Shown here one piece after another: positions 10,836 through 20,029 of a stretch of 40,171 nt of DNA (positions are counted from its first letter, which is position 1; each line of letters starts with the position of its first letter). The translations under genes were made by a program, and so were the position numbers. Origin of the DNA: Pseudoneurospora amorphoporcata (taxonomy: Eukaryota; Ascomycota; Sordariomycetes; Sordariales; Sordariaceae); NCBI GenBank assembly GCA_033297205.1, contig MU859315.1, forward strand, positions 1-40,171, read 5' to 3'. The notes under the pieces were generated by a model, which saw nothing but the letters and a program-made list of their open reading frames with translations, was not told where the DNA came from and did not search any database.

Positions 10836-11250
10836 CGCCAATACAACTTATTCAGCCGACTTCATATCTCTCCCGACAGCGCAACCATCCAATATCTGCG
10901 AGCGTCTGCATGACAATCACTCTGCATGACAATCACCGCAAATGATAGCATTAGCACGGTATGGATGACCGAAAGGGCTTTTAAGATGCCAATCCACCAT
11001 AGTCGAAGACGTCGTACTTCATCCAACATAGAGTGATAGGTGAAGAGAGTTTCTTCACGAATTGTGTTTCAAGATAAAAGTTCAGGACATCCCCCGATTT
11101 TTGGTTGCCTTATTTTCGCATTCACATCCTATCCTTGTATCATTAGACTTGGACATGTCAGTTGTCAACTCTTCAAGACCCTTATAGGAACGGACATCAC
11201 ACTACTCCTTCCACTGTCACGGTTACACCTGAAGCGCCAGCCCAGCAGTA
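10836..11250 (+). repeat. Repeat R1, copy 2, with internal deletion
   Basis: Matches copy 1 from about base 210 onward, with transitions. TGCATGACAATCAC is duplicated at about 10908-10939. After 11217 it jumps to sequence matching about 833-872 of copy 1 (inside the family B coding region), so about 270 bp including the B start codon are missing. It ends at the PNP_UDP relic. Confidence 0.8.
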
Positions 11251-11261
11251 CCGCGGGATCT

Positions 11262-11600
11262 TACTTCCCGTCACCTGCATATGCACGCTTCGTAGATTAT
11301 TCACCGTAGTGAGCACAGCAGCGGATGGGTGAAGCGTGTGCTCTTTGACAGTCAATTCGTTCTGGCCCTCCCACGCACCGAACTCATAATGCGTCACACC
11401 TCCTCTTCCTTACTGGGGAACGCCGACGACGACGTCGCCCAAGACAATCTGCTCCTACAGATCTGGACCGTAGCAGGGCATCCCGCCTGCGATGCCGACC
11501 ACCAGAACATGTTTGATGTTGGGAAACGAGCGGCGCATATTGGCAAGGGCCGTGGCGGCTGGTTCGATACCCATGCGCGGGCACACAACGCACTTCTGAC
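11262..11600 (-). pseudogene. PNP_UDP (nucleoside phosphorylase-like) domain relic, NLR-type
   Basis: The reverse strand reads GIEPAATALANMRRSFPNIK, then HVLVVGIAGGMP, then EQIVLGDVVVGVP, then THYEFGAWE. This is the characteristic order of the PNP_UDP domain that forms the N-terminus of many fungal NLR/STAND proteins. Two stop codons interrupt it (TAG at 11457-11455, TAA at 11412-11410), both explicable as CAG and CAA or similar codons hit by C-to-T changes. No NB-ARC/NACHT or repeat domain follows, because the AT-rich island and R1 flank the fragment. It is a dead fragment of an immune or allorecognition-type gene. Confidence 0.75.
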
Positions 11601-11658
11601 TATCCTCTATCGAGATTAGCGGTACGATATTTATCTTTGTTTAAAGGACTACGACCCG

Positions 11659-12174
11659 ATGCGGTTGCAACGTAACGGGGATACGATAATTAAAATACAT
11701 ATTCCTATTCAACAACCAATTCAAACGATTGCTAATAGGTTACTTGCTTCCTTATTCTATATAGAACTCGACGATCCACTATGTTTACAATACTACCCGA
11801 CCTTTATTATTAAATGTCGGTTACCACCAGGACCACACTTAATAGATATTTTAATTAGAGCCAGGCGACAAAATTCAAATTTAAGATTCCAAGGTCGATC
11901 TTACTGTCTTTGTCCTGAAGATACTTGGCAACAAGTTTTAAGTGGGAAGATATTTAGTCGAAGGATTGCATTCACTCTTAGTTCAACTTCTACAATTATT
12001 GATTTAGAAATTACCAGCCTGGTTTCTGAACCTACTTCTTTAACTGATGATCTTTATAATTTAAACAACATTCTAAATAAAGCGCTAATAAACGAATTAA
12101 ACCTCCAGCAAAACAACTCTCGGTTGGATAAAATGGTAGATTATATAGATTTATGTTTAAGTCAATTCAAATAA
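11659..12174 (+). CDS. Unknown 171-residue protein in AT-rich island
   Basis: An uninterrupted ATG-to-TAA frame with strong AT-biased codons (AAT, ATA, TTA), unlike most neighbouring coding sequence. The product has Ile/Leu-rich strands in the first half, a Cys-containing stretch (YCLCPEDTWQQVL, about residue 78) and a polar, Asn-rich C-terminal helix. It converges on the MADS-like gene, with only 10 bp between stop codons. The start is the first ATG after the island boundary, so the N-terminus could be truncated. No family recognised. Confidence 0.5.
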   Translation: MRLQRNGDTIIKIHIPIQQPIQTIANRLLASLFYIELDDPLCLQYYPTFIIKCRLPPGPHLIDILIRARRQNSNLRFQGRSYCLCPEDTWQQVLSGKIFSRRIAFTLSSTSTIIDLEITSLVSEPTSLTDDLYNLNNILNKALINELNLQQNNSRLDKMVDYIDLCLSQFK

Positions 12175-12184
12175 AAAGTTTCCT

Positions 12185-12722
12185 TTATAGGAGCGTAAAG
12201 TAATTGTCTATTTGTGGTGATAACTGGCTTCGGTATTGTTCGATCCCAGTATTTTTTTGATCTGATAATTTTACAAATCTTTCTCGCCTAACTCGTTCGA
12301 TTTTCGTCGTTGTTGGTGGTAGAATAATTAAACCAGGTCGCGATTCGTAGATTATTATTTCTCCTTGCAGCTCTTTAAAAATTATAGCGGCCGTATCCGC
12401 TTGATATAATGCATGTATTTCGTGAACCTTTTTCATAGCGCCAGCAGCTCTTCCTTTAAAAGACTTATCTAAGTCTTTGCGTGTTGGTGGTCCTTGCGCT
12501 TTATCCTCAAGCGTAAAAAAATCGTTGGGAACTTTTATTTGGACCGATAGATAAGGTTTATGGTCGAAAAAGCCGGATTGAGATTCGTAGCAATCGAGTT
12601 CACCATCTTTTATGACGTAGACGGCAACTTGTACTCCAAATATCCAATATAGTTGATGGAGTTTTTTTTTGGATTCCTTTAGTTCGACATGCCCACTTTT
12701 TAAATTGGTATTTCGAACTCAT
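12185..12722 (-). pseudogene. Tandem MADS/SRF-like half-domain protein, homopolymer frameshift
   Basis: From the ATG at 12722 the frame encodes a basic leader (KKWACRTKGIQKK). At a run of nine A on the coding strand (12662-12670) it loses register by one base. The next frame continues KLHQLYWIFGVQVAVYVI and runs to the stop at 12185. Two units resemble the core of a MADS box (basic residues, KK-hydrophobic helix, then two strands). The first is that one; the second, about 75 residues later, is KKVHEIHALYQADTAAIIF...GEIIIYESRPG, followed by LPPTTTKIERV. Such two-unit proteins are plausible fungal DNA-binding-like factors, but function is inferred from the pattern only. The total is about 178 codons if the run had one base fewer. 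Sequencing error in the run is a real alternative. Confidence 0.55.
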
Positions 12723-13087
12723 AATGAAGGTAAAATAATGAATAACAATTATATATACAATTTAGGATTTGAAAAGAATATTCTTTATATAGGATATACT
12801 AAATATTATATATTCGGCTGCTCCGTCTACACTCACCACTAGCCCCACACCCTTAATTTAGCCAATTTGAACCGCGCGCTTTTAATACTAAAATTAGTTT
12901 TCTAAATATAGTTACGTATGATATATAGGGTGTTTTAATGTTCCTGGCCAATGTAATATTTCTTTAAAGGAAATATCTTTATTTAAAGATCGGCGGCTTA
13001 ATGATACCGTACGAATCTCTTCTCGAAATGATTTTGTCCCAGCAACTATCGAGGATTAGTTTAAATTTTTATATTCTAGAATTCTTA
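12723..13087. other. AT-rich spacer, no gene seen
   Basis: Non-coding by inspection, with many ATATA stretches. It separates the 5' end of the MADS-like gene from the 3' end of the ferric reductase gene on the same strand. Confidence 0.5.
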
Positions 13088-14752
13088 TTACAAACCTGCG
13101 ATACCAATTCTTCCTGGTTTAGATTTTACTTTATTAATACGTTTTATAAAATATTCTAGTGTAGTGCTTTTATAGCTGTACCAGTTCTGAACGTTAGGTA
13201 ATTGCGGAACGGGAGTAAAAGAGTTTTCTTCGTCGGGATAAATAACGAATACCCTTAATAATGTAACAACTGGTAACCCATTCTGTTGGTGAGCTGTAAA
13301 GCTAAGTAACTGCTGTGCTAGTTGATCTAAGTAAGACGCGGCACAATTGTACTGGAGGTTGTCATCTAACTGCCAATATAAGTCGATATTTCGTGTAACG
13401 TCGTTCAAAGCTTGAAGACTGTTGTTTGAAAAAAATTTTCGGGATACTAAGGAAAGGGCAAACGGAATAATTGCTGCAATCCCAATACCCTGAGCTGCTA
13501 GGAGGATATTTTCAAAGGAGCCTAAGGAAAGGGTACCGCCATATGGACCTCCTAATCGAATCTTATAATTTGGTGGGAGGGTATCTATCTTTCGATTTAT
13601 CAAGATATCCATATAGCGTGACCTACATGGCTCATCCCCCGACCACCACGTTATAGGAACGCAAGCGCTACTATGTTGGCCAGGAAGATTAATATAAATA
13701 TATGATCCTGGAAGGGTTGTAAAACTTGACTTCGTATCTATAGTCAGGCGAGTAATTTTTGTATAATCCATTTCAGCGGAGTTATTGATAGTAAGCGTTG
13801 CCGTCCTGTATTTATACCATTTGAATATCCTTAAGACCAGTGATATAACCCATATAATAGCAGTACCAAGAGCTATAAACCAAGAAAAGGAAAAAGATAG
13901 AGAAGTAGTCCATATATGCCATCCAAGACACAATAATATTGATAAAGCAGCTAGGGTATGAAAGTATAAAGCGAAGGTATAGGAGGGAGATATGTGAAAT
14001 AAACGTTTTAGAACAAAACGAATAACGAAGGCCAGATGTAGTAAAATAAAAAGTGACATAAGAATAATACCCGACAGCTGCGTAGGGACGAAACTTCCGA
14101 TTTCTAATCGAAGTGCAATATGGATGAAAGCTTCAATAAGGACGATAATGCTAATCCAAAAATGCATTATATAATATTGTCTAAGGGTAATGCCGATATA
14201 ATCGATAATAACGTTAGTTCTACCTCCGAGAAATAAAAGGCTGAGGTTAATAATAGCAAAATACTTTGAAGAAGAAAGGGCATTATAATATATTGCAATA
14301 ACATTAGCTGCAGTATAAAGTAGTAGGAGTAAGAACTCGGGTAAAACGCAATTTAAAAATGTAATACGAAGTTGTATAGAACAATTAATAAAGTATTTAA
14401 ATACGTGAATTATATTACGACAAATATAGAGTAAACTCCAAGCAATAACAACGCTCCAGAGGAAAATGGTATACAAAATATAGATTTCCATCATTACTAA
14501 AATATAACATAGTTTAAACCGTGGAGTTGAAAAGTATTTATATGTGTTACTAAAAGTTAAATATAGAACGTAGGAAATTGAAATGGGAAATTCAAAGTTA
14601 ATAGTTAATTCTTCGTATTCGAAATTTATATTCCGGATAGTAAAACAGAAATGAAGGTAGGCAATAGGATAGAGGGTAATGCGGATAGAAATTATATATG
14701 CGGAGGTTGTGAGTGGCGTGGCACTACGACTACAAACTACCGGCATAGACAA
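13088..14752 (-). CDS. Ferric/cupric reductase-like transmembrane protein (FRE family), C-terminally short
   Basis: A single 554-residue frame. The N-terminal half has several hydrophobic helices containing two His pairs spaced as bis-heme ligands, H197/H211 and H265/H279. The second half resembles the FAD- and NAD-binding module: a beta-rich FAD domain (TLPGSYIYINLPGQH), a VPITWW stretch where HPF(T/S) is expected, GGPYGG (GPYG) and a degenerate AQGIGIAA nucleotide loop. The frame ends in GRIGIAGL at a double TAA, just where the conserved CGP motif should follow, so the last strand-helix is missing. The membrane part could still bind heme, but electron transfer from NADPH is doubtful. Expected role: plasma-membrane metal-ion reduction. 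FRE genes are a recurrent cargo of fungal Starship elements; no captain recombinase was seen here. Confidence 0.8.
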   Translation of the reverse strand: MSMPVVCSRSATPLTTSAYIISIRITLYPIAYLHFCFTIRNINFEYEELTINFEFPISISYVLYLTFSNTYKYFSTPRFKLCYILVMMEIYILYTIFLWSVVIAWSLLYICRNIIHVFKYFINCSIQLRITFLNCVLPEFLLLLLYTAANVIAIYYNALSSSKYFAIINLSLLFLGGRTNVIIDYIGITLRQYYIMHFWISIIVLIEAFIHIALRLEIGSFVPTQLSGIILMSLFILLHLAFVIRFVLKRLFHISPSYTFALYFHTLAALSILLCLGWHIWTTSLSFSFSWFIALGTAIIWVISLVLRIFKWYKYRTATLTINNSAEMDYTKITRLTIDTKSSFTTLPGSYIYINLPGQHSSACVPITWWSGDEPCRSRYMDILINRKIDTLPPNYKIRLGGPYGGTLSLGSFENILLAAQGIGIAAIIPFALSLVSRKFFSNNSLQALNDVTRNIDLYWQLDDNLQYNCAASYLDQLAQQLLSFTAHQQNGLPVVTLLRVFVIYPDEENSFTPVPQLPNVQNWYSYKSTTLEYFIKRINKVKSKPGRIGIAGL

Positions 14753-15410
14753 ATGAGAAGTAGGAGGAGGAATACTGAAGAAGGATATAAATCGGCGGGG
14801 GCGCTTACAATAGCCTTAACGTATATCTAATTCGAAAGTATACATTAATTGGCGCGAATGCGAAGAAAATAGAAGTAGGGAACAGCATTACTCACGATCT
14901 TATGTTACAAGTGGTAATAGCGGCCATTTTAAAGTATAGGTGGGAAGTTGGGAAGATAACCGAGGAAGGAGAGAAAGAGGGAGGGGGGTTTATACCCTTC
15001 CCCCCTCCCTCATTCCGAGGAGTGCAAACCAAAGTGGAGTTAGGGTTGGAGGAAATCCCCAATGGGTGATTTGTTTGAACTCGGTAGCGGTTAAGGGAGG
15101 AAGGAGCGAAAACGTCATTAGGGTAGTCGTACGACGGTATTAGAAGGACCTTTCTTGGTCCGGATAGATAGGAAGGAACAGGAGTCGGTGGTTGAATAGG
15201 AGGGACCGTAATTGTATTATAGTTTTATACATTTGTTTATTTAGCGGTGGGTAAGACCCGCTGCGATTAGAATCTTAAGAGCTACCAACATACTGGCTTA
15301 TTATCCACCAAAAGGGTTTGCGTGGCGGCACTTATAGTTATGTACTTAAGAAGCGAAGTAGCCAAGATGATGATGACGGTCAATTGAATCCTATGCTATC
15401 TACCCGCCAA
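14753..15410. other. Right part of the AT-rich island, no gene seen
   Basis: Probably includes the promoter of the ferric reductase gene. A GC-containing ORF at 14940-15143 spans the inverted repeat and has no recognisable content. The AT-rich composition ends near 15410. Confidence 0.4.
14977..15011. repeat. Perfect 12-bp G/C-run inverted repeat
   Basis: GAGGGAGGGGGG (14977-14988) is followed after 11 bp by its exact complement CCCCCCTCCCTC (15000-15011). It would form a very stable hairpin. It stands out against the AT-rich surroundings. Confidence 0.9.
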
Positions 15411-15432
15411 CACATTACGGCCCTTCCGGGCC

Positions 15433-15606
15433 TTATCCTTTCCTCCTCTTCGGCTCATTGAATGAGGTACCTGGAGTGACCGCCTGCTGCTCGGCATTGC
15501 TCGACTGGCTGCCCCGCTCGTCAGGCAGAGAAGCGCAGCTGGCATCTGACTGCATCAAGTTCCCCAAATCCTGGGAAAGCCCGGTCGCCTCGGTTTCTAG
15601 CGGCAC
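15433..15606 (-). pseudogene. C-terminal fragment of an unidentified protein
   Basis: The reverse frame from about 15606 to the TAA at 15433 encodes a polar, Ser/Gln-rich tail ending in a basic NEPKRRKG. An upstream in-frame stop shows only the last 57 codons survive. The stop is followed by a GGCCC...GGGCC palindrome (15419-15432). It could be the end of a transposon protein, but nothing identifies it. Confidence 0.3.
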
Positions 15607-16114
15607 TTTTCTTCACTTCACCCCCTGCATTGTTCTTTCTACTAGAAAACTACTATCCCGGCTTTGCGGGCTCCGTCAATTTGAATAAAATCCTGCGATC
15701 ATTTCAAAATGGTCAGAGAGCGACGGATAAGTTTGGTTTTGAGGAAATAATAAGATCCCGCGCACCGATCAACCAAAACAAAAAGCAAACGCACACGTTG
15801 AGACCCTGATTACAAAATTCGGATCCAGAACCCGCCCAAGATTAACAAGAAACCCGAACTAAGGAAACGCCGTTAGTGTTGCTGTTGCTTCCCCCCACCA
15901 TTCATTCATCCTCCCAGTTAAGTCACGGTCCTTTCTTTTTGTGCGCCCTCGATGCATGCTGGCCGTATGCTCTGGAAAACAATCGCATCCACCGTCATGA
16001 CGTCCGGCTTCCCATGTTCACACAAACATTGTTCCTCGGGACACTCCAACAGGCTAGTGCCTCCAGGACCTCGACTTTGACGACGACTCCTTATCCTTGT
16101 TGTGCTTCTTTTCC

Positions 16115-16681
16115 TTACCGCTGTAGTCCAGCGCACTGTCGTAAGATGTTGGATGCCGGCCCCCCCGCGGTCATGGATACACCATCTCTGGGGTCCCTTG
16201 TACCGCGCTTGCTGGAAGCTTTTCTCTTCTTCCTGGAGCTTTCGGGAGCAGAGCCGGGAGCAGGTGCTGGTTTGTCTGTTAGCTTATTGCTACCGAAGTC
16301 CAAGGTCTCAGGTCACTAGAGGAGGCTGCACCACATACCCTCTCTGGGACAGTTCCTGCAGCACATATGATCGCAGGTCTGGATGTACTGCCACTCGTGG
16401 GTAAGAGCATTTCTCTCCCATCGCGGGCTCGGCAGCATGCCGCCACACCACCCGGTTATATTTGGGGAGCCGCATTGGCAGCATGTCCAGTTGCCGTTGG
16501 TGTTCTTGAAGTCACAGTTCTGCAAGGGACAACCGGCGTTTGAGGGCTGTTCTTTGGCCATGGTCGTGTTGCTGCATTGCTCTTGGTATCCCGTATTGAG
16601 GTCGATCTTGGCTGCTGGGCAATAGTGCCAGTGCAGCGAAATATGGCCGCATGAGTGTCTGGCGGGGTGTCCGTGGCACAT
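16115..16681 (-). CDS. Cys/His-rich small protein (MCHGHP family), probably two exons
   Basis: Exon 1 starts with MCHGHPARHSCGHISLHW and contains many paired Cys/His (CPAAK, CPLQNCDF, WTCCQCGSPN, CDHMCCRNCP), suggesting metal binding. The beginning is typical of a widespread uncharacterised ascomycete family. A GTATGT donor at 16338 and an acceptor at 16276 (63-bp intron with CTAAC) extend it. Phase 1 is kept, and exon 2 16275-16115 encodes a Pro/Ala/Ser-rich and basic tail (SSRKKRKASSKRG), for 167 residues. Without splicing the frame ends at 16316 (121 residues). A possible second intron starts near GTGTATCC (about 16170). The first 49 residues recur in the chimeric ORF at 21.1-22.2 kb, and a 38-bp piece of the 3' region recurs at 37425-37462. 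Confidence 0.6.
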
Positions 16682-17341
16682 CTTGATGGTATACGGAGGA
16701 ACGGTGATGTCGGTGATGTTTGTGTTAAGGTTGTTCTGATGTTGCTAGTAGGGGTGTGCAAGGTACGTTCTCACTCGGAAGGTAAGCTTGTATTTGTTAA
16801 GTCAGAGCGTGCTGCTAACTTGTAGATGCTTACCGTGGTCTGGATCTTGATCTCTGTCGTCCTTTCCATGGTTCGGAGGCCAGATATATAAATGATTTCG
16901 CTCAGGTCTCGCTTGATCATGACGGGAGTATTTCTTATTCTTCCATGCCCCGATCCTTTTCGGCAAAGCTAGCAAAGCTAAAGATAAGTCAAAGGCCTGA
17001 ACCCTTGCCGCTCCAACACCAACATCTAGGAGTAGTGTGACCAAGCGGCCGGCTTCACATTCTCCGAAGTGTGTGAAGGGAGAGGCTGATCGGGTCATTG
17101 GTTGTTGGAATTCAGGTTATTACCAAGCCAAGTGGGCTAACAGAAATCTACACGCATTGGGATCGCAACACAAATTGCGTGTCCTTCATAACAAGAGCCA
17201 AAAGTACACAGGGGCACATTTCGGATGGTGGGACCTCCTTGGTCTCCCACTTCCCCAGACTAAACCGAGTCTTATCGATCTTTCAGCCGTGCTCATAGCC
17301 ACCGTGGGAATACGACACATCTATTAATGCCTTCTCTTAAT
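16682..17341. other. Intergenic, no gene seen
   Basis: Upstream of the reverse-strand MCHGHP gene. The ORFs at 17037-17327 carry no recognisable motif and probably are not genes. Confidence 0.4.
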
Positions 17342-17546
17342 TTATAAGCTCGAAGCATCACATCCTACCCGAAACCCCACTCCATACTGCAGGCTATAGC
17401 AGCGAGGGCCTATATGATTTACGCGGATCGTAGATTGTCTGTCAACTTCCCGGTTATCCCGCTGGCTTAACGGGCTTAGCCAGACTTTGTCCCCCTCCTT
17501 CGGACTGATTACTCTGCCTCTGCCGACGGCTTCGCACTGGGAGCAT
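17342..17546 (-). pseudogene. Possible integrase-like fragment
   Basis: The reverse frame encodes VISPKEGDKVWLSPL, reminiscent of the GDKVWL stretch in retrotransposon integrase C-termini, then diverges from that family. It is cut at 17547 where repeat R1 begins. Weak evidence; it may be an unrelated remnant. Confidence 0.25.
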
Positions 17547-18170
17547 AAACGTCTTCGACCCTGGTGGATTGGCATCTAAAAGGCCCTTTCGGTCATCCAT
17601 ACCGTGCCAATGCTATCATCTGCGGTGATTGTCATGCAGACGCTCGCAGATATTAGATGGTTGCGCTGTCGGGAGAGACATGAAGTCGGCTGAACAAGTT
17701 GCATTGGCGTCGACACAATTGGAGATAGGGGTCTGACGACAAGCATCCTGCTGCCTTGTCTGGATGATCTGGGTTTCTCTCTCCTTTCTTTTTCATCCGG
17801 AAGACACCTTCTCCGGCGACTTACCCGGCAATCACCTGTAACCAGCTCGGGGAAGGCTCTCGATTTGGAACGCTGATTGGCCTTAAACTGGTCTTCATTT
17901 GTGGTCACTGACAATGACCAGTGTTTATTACGCCCCAAAAGCCTCTTTACTGTCTCTCTCCGTCTATTCTTATGCCTCTATTCGCAACCCCCTATCTTCT
18001 TCCTCCCTCTTCCTCAGGCAGCGTTAAGGTACAAGAAGACTCTCCCTCCCTCTTCCTCAGGCAGCGTCAAAGTACAAGAAGACTCTCCCTCCCTCTTCCT
18101 CTCTCTATCTTGTCAACGAGGCAGACAGGCTCGTATTCTGCCTTGCCTGACGAACTTGCACAAATACCAG
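17547..18170 (-). repeat. Repeat R1, copy 3, outer half only
   Basis: Reverse-oriented R1. It matches copy 1 from its start to about base 366 and stops at CGTCTTCGACC (17547). On its outer side is the same CT-rich region as at 23.4-23.7 kb, with direct repeats of about 45 bp (CTCCCTCCCTCTTCCTC plus AGGCAGCGT). Neither a family A nor a family B start follows. It is one of the better-preserved copies. Confidence 0.8.
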
Positions 18171-18202
18171 ACATTTAGCTAACACCCACCTCCCTCCTCC
18201 AG

Positions 18203-18445
18203 GCAGCAGCCGCTCAGTGTTATGACGCTTATCATAGTTGTGAGGACTTCCGTGCGAGATACCAGGGGAAATTTGGCCGCACGCCATACGTTTCCCCCCG
18301 GATCCAGGACATGTGTTACCAGAGCTGTTTGTTGTCGGCCAGTACTCCGGAATGTGACCGGCGTGACGCCAGAAGAGTCTTTTTGGGACATCCCCGTTCC
18401 CTTGAAGCTCATTCGGTCACCATCTCCTGGTCTGGTCTGGTGTAA
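18203..18445 (+). pseudogene. Cys-rich internal/terminal exon, parent gene unknown
   Basis: After a CTCCTCCAG acceptor-like site (AG at 18201-18202) a frame of 80 codons stays open to the TAA at 18443. It reads AAAQCYDAYHSCEDF, then a Gly/Tyr-rich loop, then DMCYQSCLLS and ECDRRDARR. The spaced Cys residues resemble a secreted Cys-rich protein. No start codon or first exon is evident because R1 copy 3 lies immediately upstream, so it is probably the 3' exon of a gene disrupted by the repeat. Confidence 0.35.
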
Positions 18446-18604
18446 TTGTTTACCCTAACTGGTTGCTATTACACTGGAAACGATGGTCCGGAAGGACGCC
18501 AGTGACGATGGAAAAGAGATAAAGATAGGGGAATGACGCCTAATGGATTGCACACCCTCTAGCGGCGGAAAGGTGGAGGGATCTTCGTAGCGCCGCACCT
18601 GGCA

Positions 18605-18740
18605 TCAAGCCTAATGTCAGCGTGCCACATCAACGTTTCATCTTTCAAGGATCAAATGCAGCTTTGATGCTGCAATGGAGGACATGCCAACAAGGCAACC
18701 AGAGGGTTCACTTCGGGTAGCGTTTGTTTTGATACTTTTT
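18605..18740 (+). repeat. Repeat R2, copy a
   Basis: Begins ATCAAGCCTAATGTCAGCGTGCCACATC and includes a hairpin (TGCAGC-TTTGAT-GCTGCA) and GGTTCACTTCGGGTAGCG. It is close to 30113-30245 (+) and, with an internal gap of about 40 bp, to 37752-37852 (-). Confidence 0.8.
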
Positions 18741-19160
18741 TCGGTCGCGCAAGAAGGTTCCGGCATCTGGGCCGTGCCCACTCTGTGCCCTGCCCTGACC
18801 GCACCGTTTCTAGCCTTCCAGCCTCGCCAGCTTTCTCCTCTTCGGTTAGTCAACTCCAGAATCGAGCTCTTTTCGTTGTCGCCTTTCCAGCCCACCGATA
18901 GTTATACTAGTCTCAATGATAATGATCTGTTGACTACTGCAGAACTATCTGACAATCTGAGTTCTCCAGTCGTCCCTTTATACCTCTTGTGTTTCTAGCT
19001 ACATGTGCCTGGCTTATTGACCGTGAGCTAGAGTTGCAAGAACTGGGGAGGGAAAATGGGAGCGGGAGTTAACTATCTAACCACCTTAGGGCAGGATCTC
19101 CATCCATTCCGACTGAGCATAGGTGAGGCTCGGGATTGCCCCCCTGATTGAGTCACGATT
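18741..19160. other. Intergenic, no gene seen
   Basis: Contains a stretch of about 30 bp (TCTAGCCTTCCAG...CGCCAG) that recurs near 21000, at the edge of the second Ty3 fragment. No coding evidence. Confidence 0.35.
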
Positions 19161-19231
19161 GCTGATGCAGGAGTTGAACCTGCTCTTCGAGGTCTCTAAC
19201 CTTGCGCGCTACCGTTGCGCCTATCATCTGC
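19161..19231 (-). tRNA. Degenerate tRNA or tRNA-derived SINE head
   Basis: The reverse strand folds as a 71-nt tRNA-like cloverleaf. The D stem is GCGC/GCGC with an AACGGTA loop. The anticodon stem is CAAGG/CCTCG (one mismatch) with loop TTAGAGA. The T arm GCAGG-TTCAACT-CCTGC is perfect, with an intact-looking B box. The acceptor stem is imperfect and the spacing before the D stem is too long. The nominal anticodon AGA (Ser) conflicts with the short variable loop. I read it as a tRNA pseudogene or pol III element, not a working tRNA. Confidence 0.45.
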
Positions 19232-19241
19232 GACGTCGAAA

Positions 19242-19480
19242 TCAGGCCTCACCAACAACATCGTCAATCTCCTCATTATCCTCCTTCGGAACCTCTGAGA
19301 GCGCGGCAACCTGGTCCTGCAGAGCACCGATAGCAGTAGTCACCGCCGACAACTCCTTCCTGACGGTGGCAGTCAAGTCCGCCATAGCAGCAACTACATC
19401 AGCGAAAGAGGTTGCATGAGTCTCGTTGTAGGAGGCGACAGAAGTGAAAGGTCCCGTCGGCTCTGAGGTGGTAGTTCGGC
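19242..19480 (-). pseudogene. Helical gag-like ORF fragment
   Basis: The reverse frame ends at TGA 19244-19242 and encodes a likely coiled coil: MADLTATVRKELSAVVTAIG, then ALQDQVAALSEVPKEDNEEIDDVVGEA. Such helical, acidic-ended proteins occur as gag-like ORFs of fungal retroelements, but no zinc knuckle or reverse transcriptase is present. It ends 11 bp before the tRNA-like sequence on the same strand. Confidence 0.35.
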
Positions 19481-20029
19481 GACAAGCATGCTACAACGGG
19501 GCGCTAAGGGCGAGGGGAATGCAGCACTTACTCTCGCAATCGCTAGACACGATACATGTACGACTCTCCGCTGAAATATTCACATTCACAACACCCACCG
19601 GCGTTTGGCATGGCCTCCCGTCGGTTATCCACCTTAAGCACCCAACGGCTTTTGCGCCCTCACCATGCGCCACCTAGCGTTAGAATGAATCTTGGTTTCT
19701 TCTCAGTAATCAACGTCAATTCAGTTGTTGCTTCCACTCAGCCGCCCAAAAGACACCGACTTGTCCTCGGCCGTGCATGCTGTTAACTTCGTTTGCAGGT
19801 ATCGGCGTGGCGGACATTTGTTGGATCAAACGGCTTAGAGAAGCATGCATCCATCCTTTTCCTGTCAGGTAGGCATGCATGGGGAAATGGAGAGCCGTTT
19901 GAAGCGTTCCCGTTGGGCATTGGTTGCCATCAGAGTAAGAAACACTAGCAGTCTCCTGCTTTCTTCATCCTTCTTCCTCCGTCCTAGTGATCAGTTCGGA
20001 TTATAAAAACCTTTTCCCCCATAACCAAG
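19481..20029. other. Probable promoter region of the beta-trefoil-like gene
   Basis: No gene seen. CT-rich sequence (CTTTCTTCATCCTTCTTCCTCCG) lies 50-90 bp before the ATG at 20030. Confidence 0.4.

Noticed and set aside
11640..15400. Complete Starship element
   Set aside because: No DUF3435 captain, no defined ends or target-site repeats; only cargo-like genes.
17576..17938. A 120-codon reverse ORF kept open in several R1 copies (also 23063-23425 and 29243-29623)
   Set aside because: It begins at non-ATG codons and crosses a consensus splice donor. The copies are too similar for openness to mean selection.
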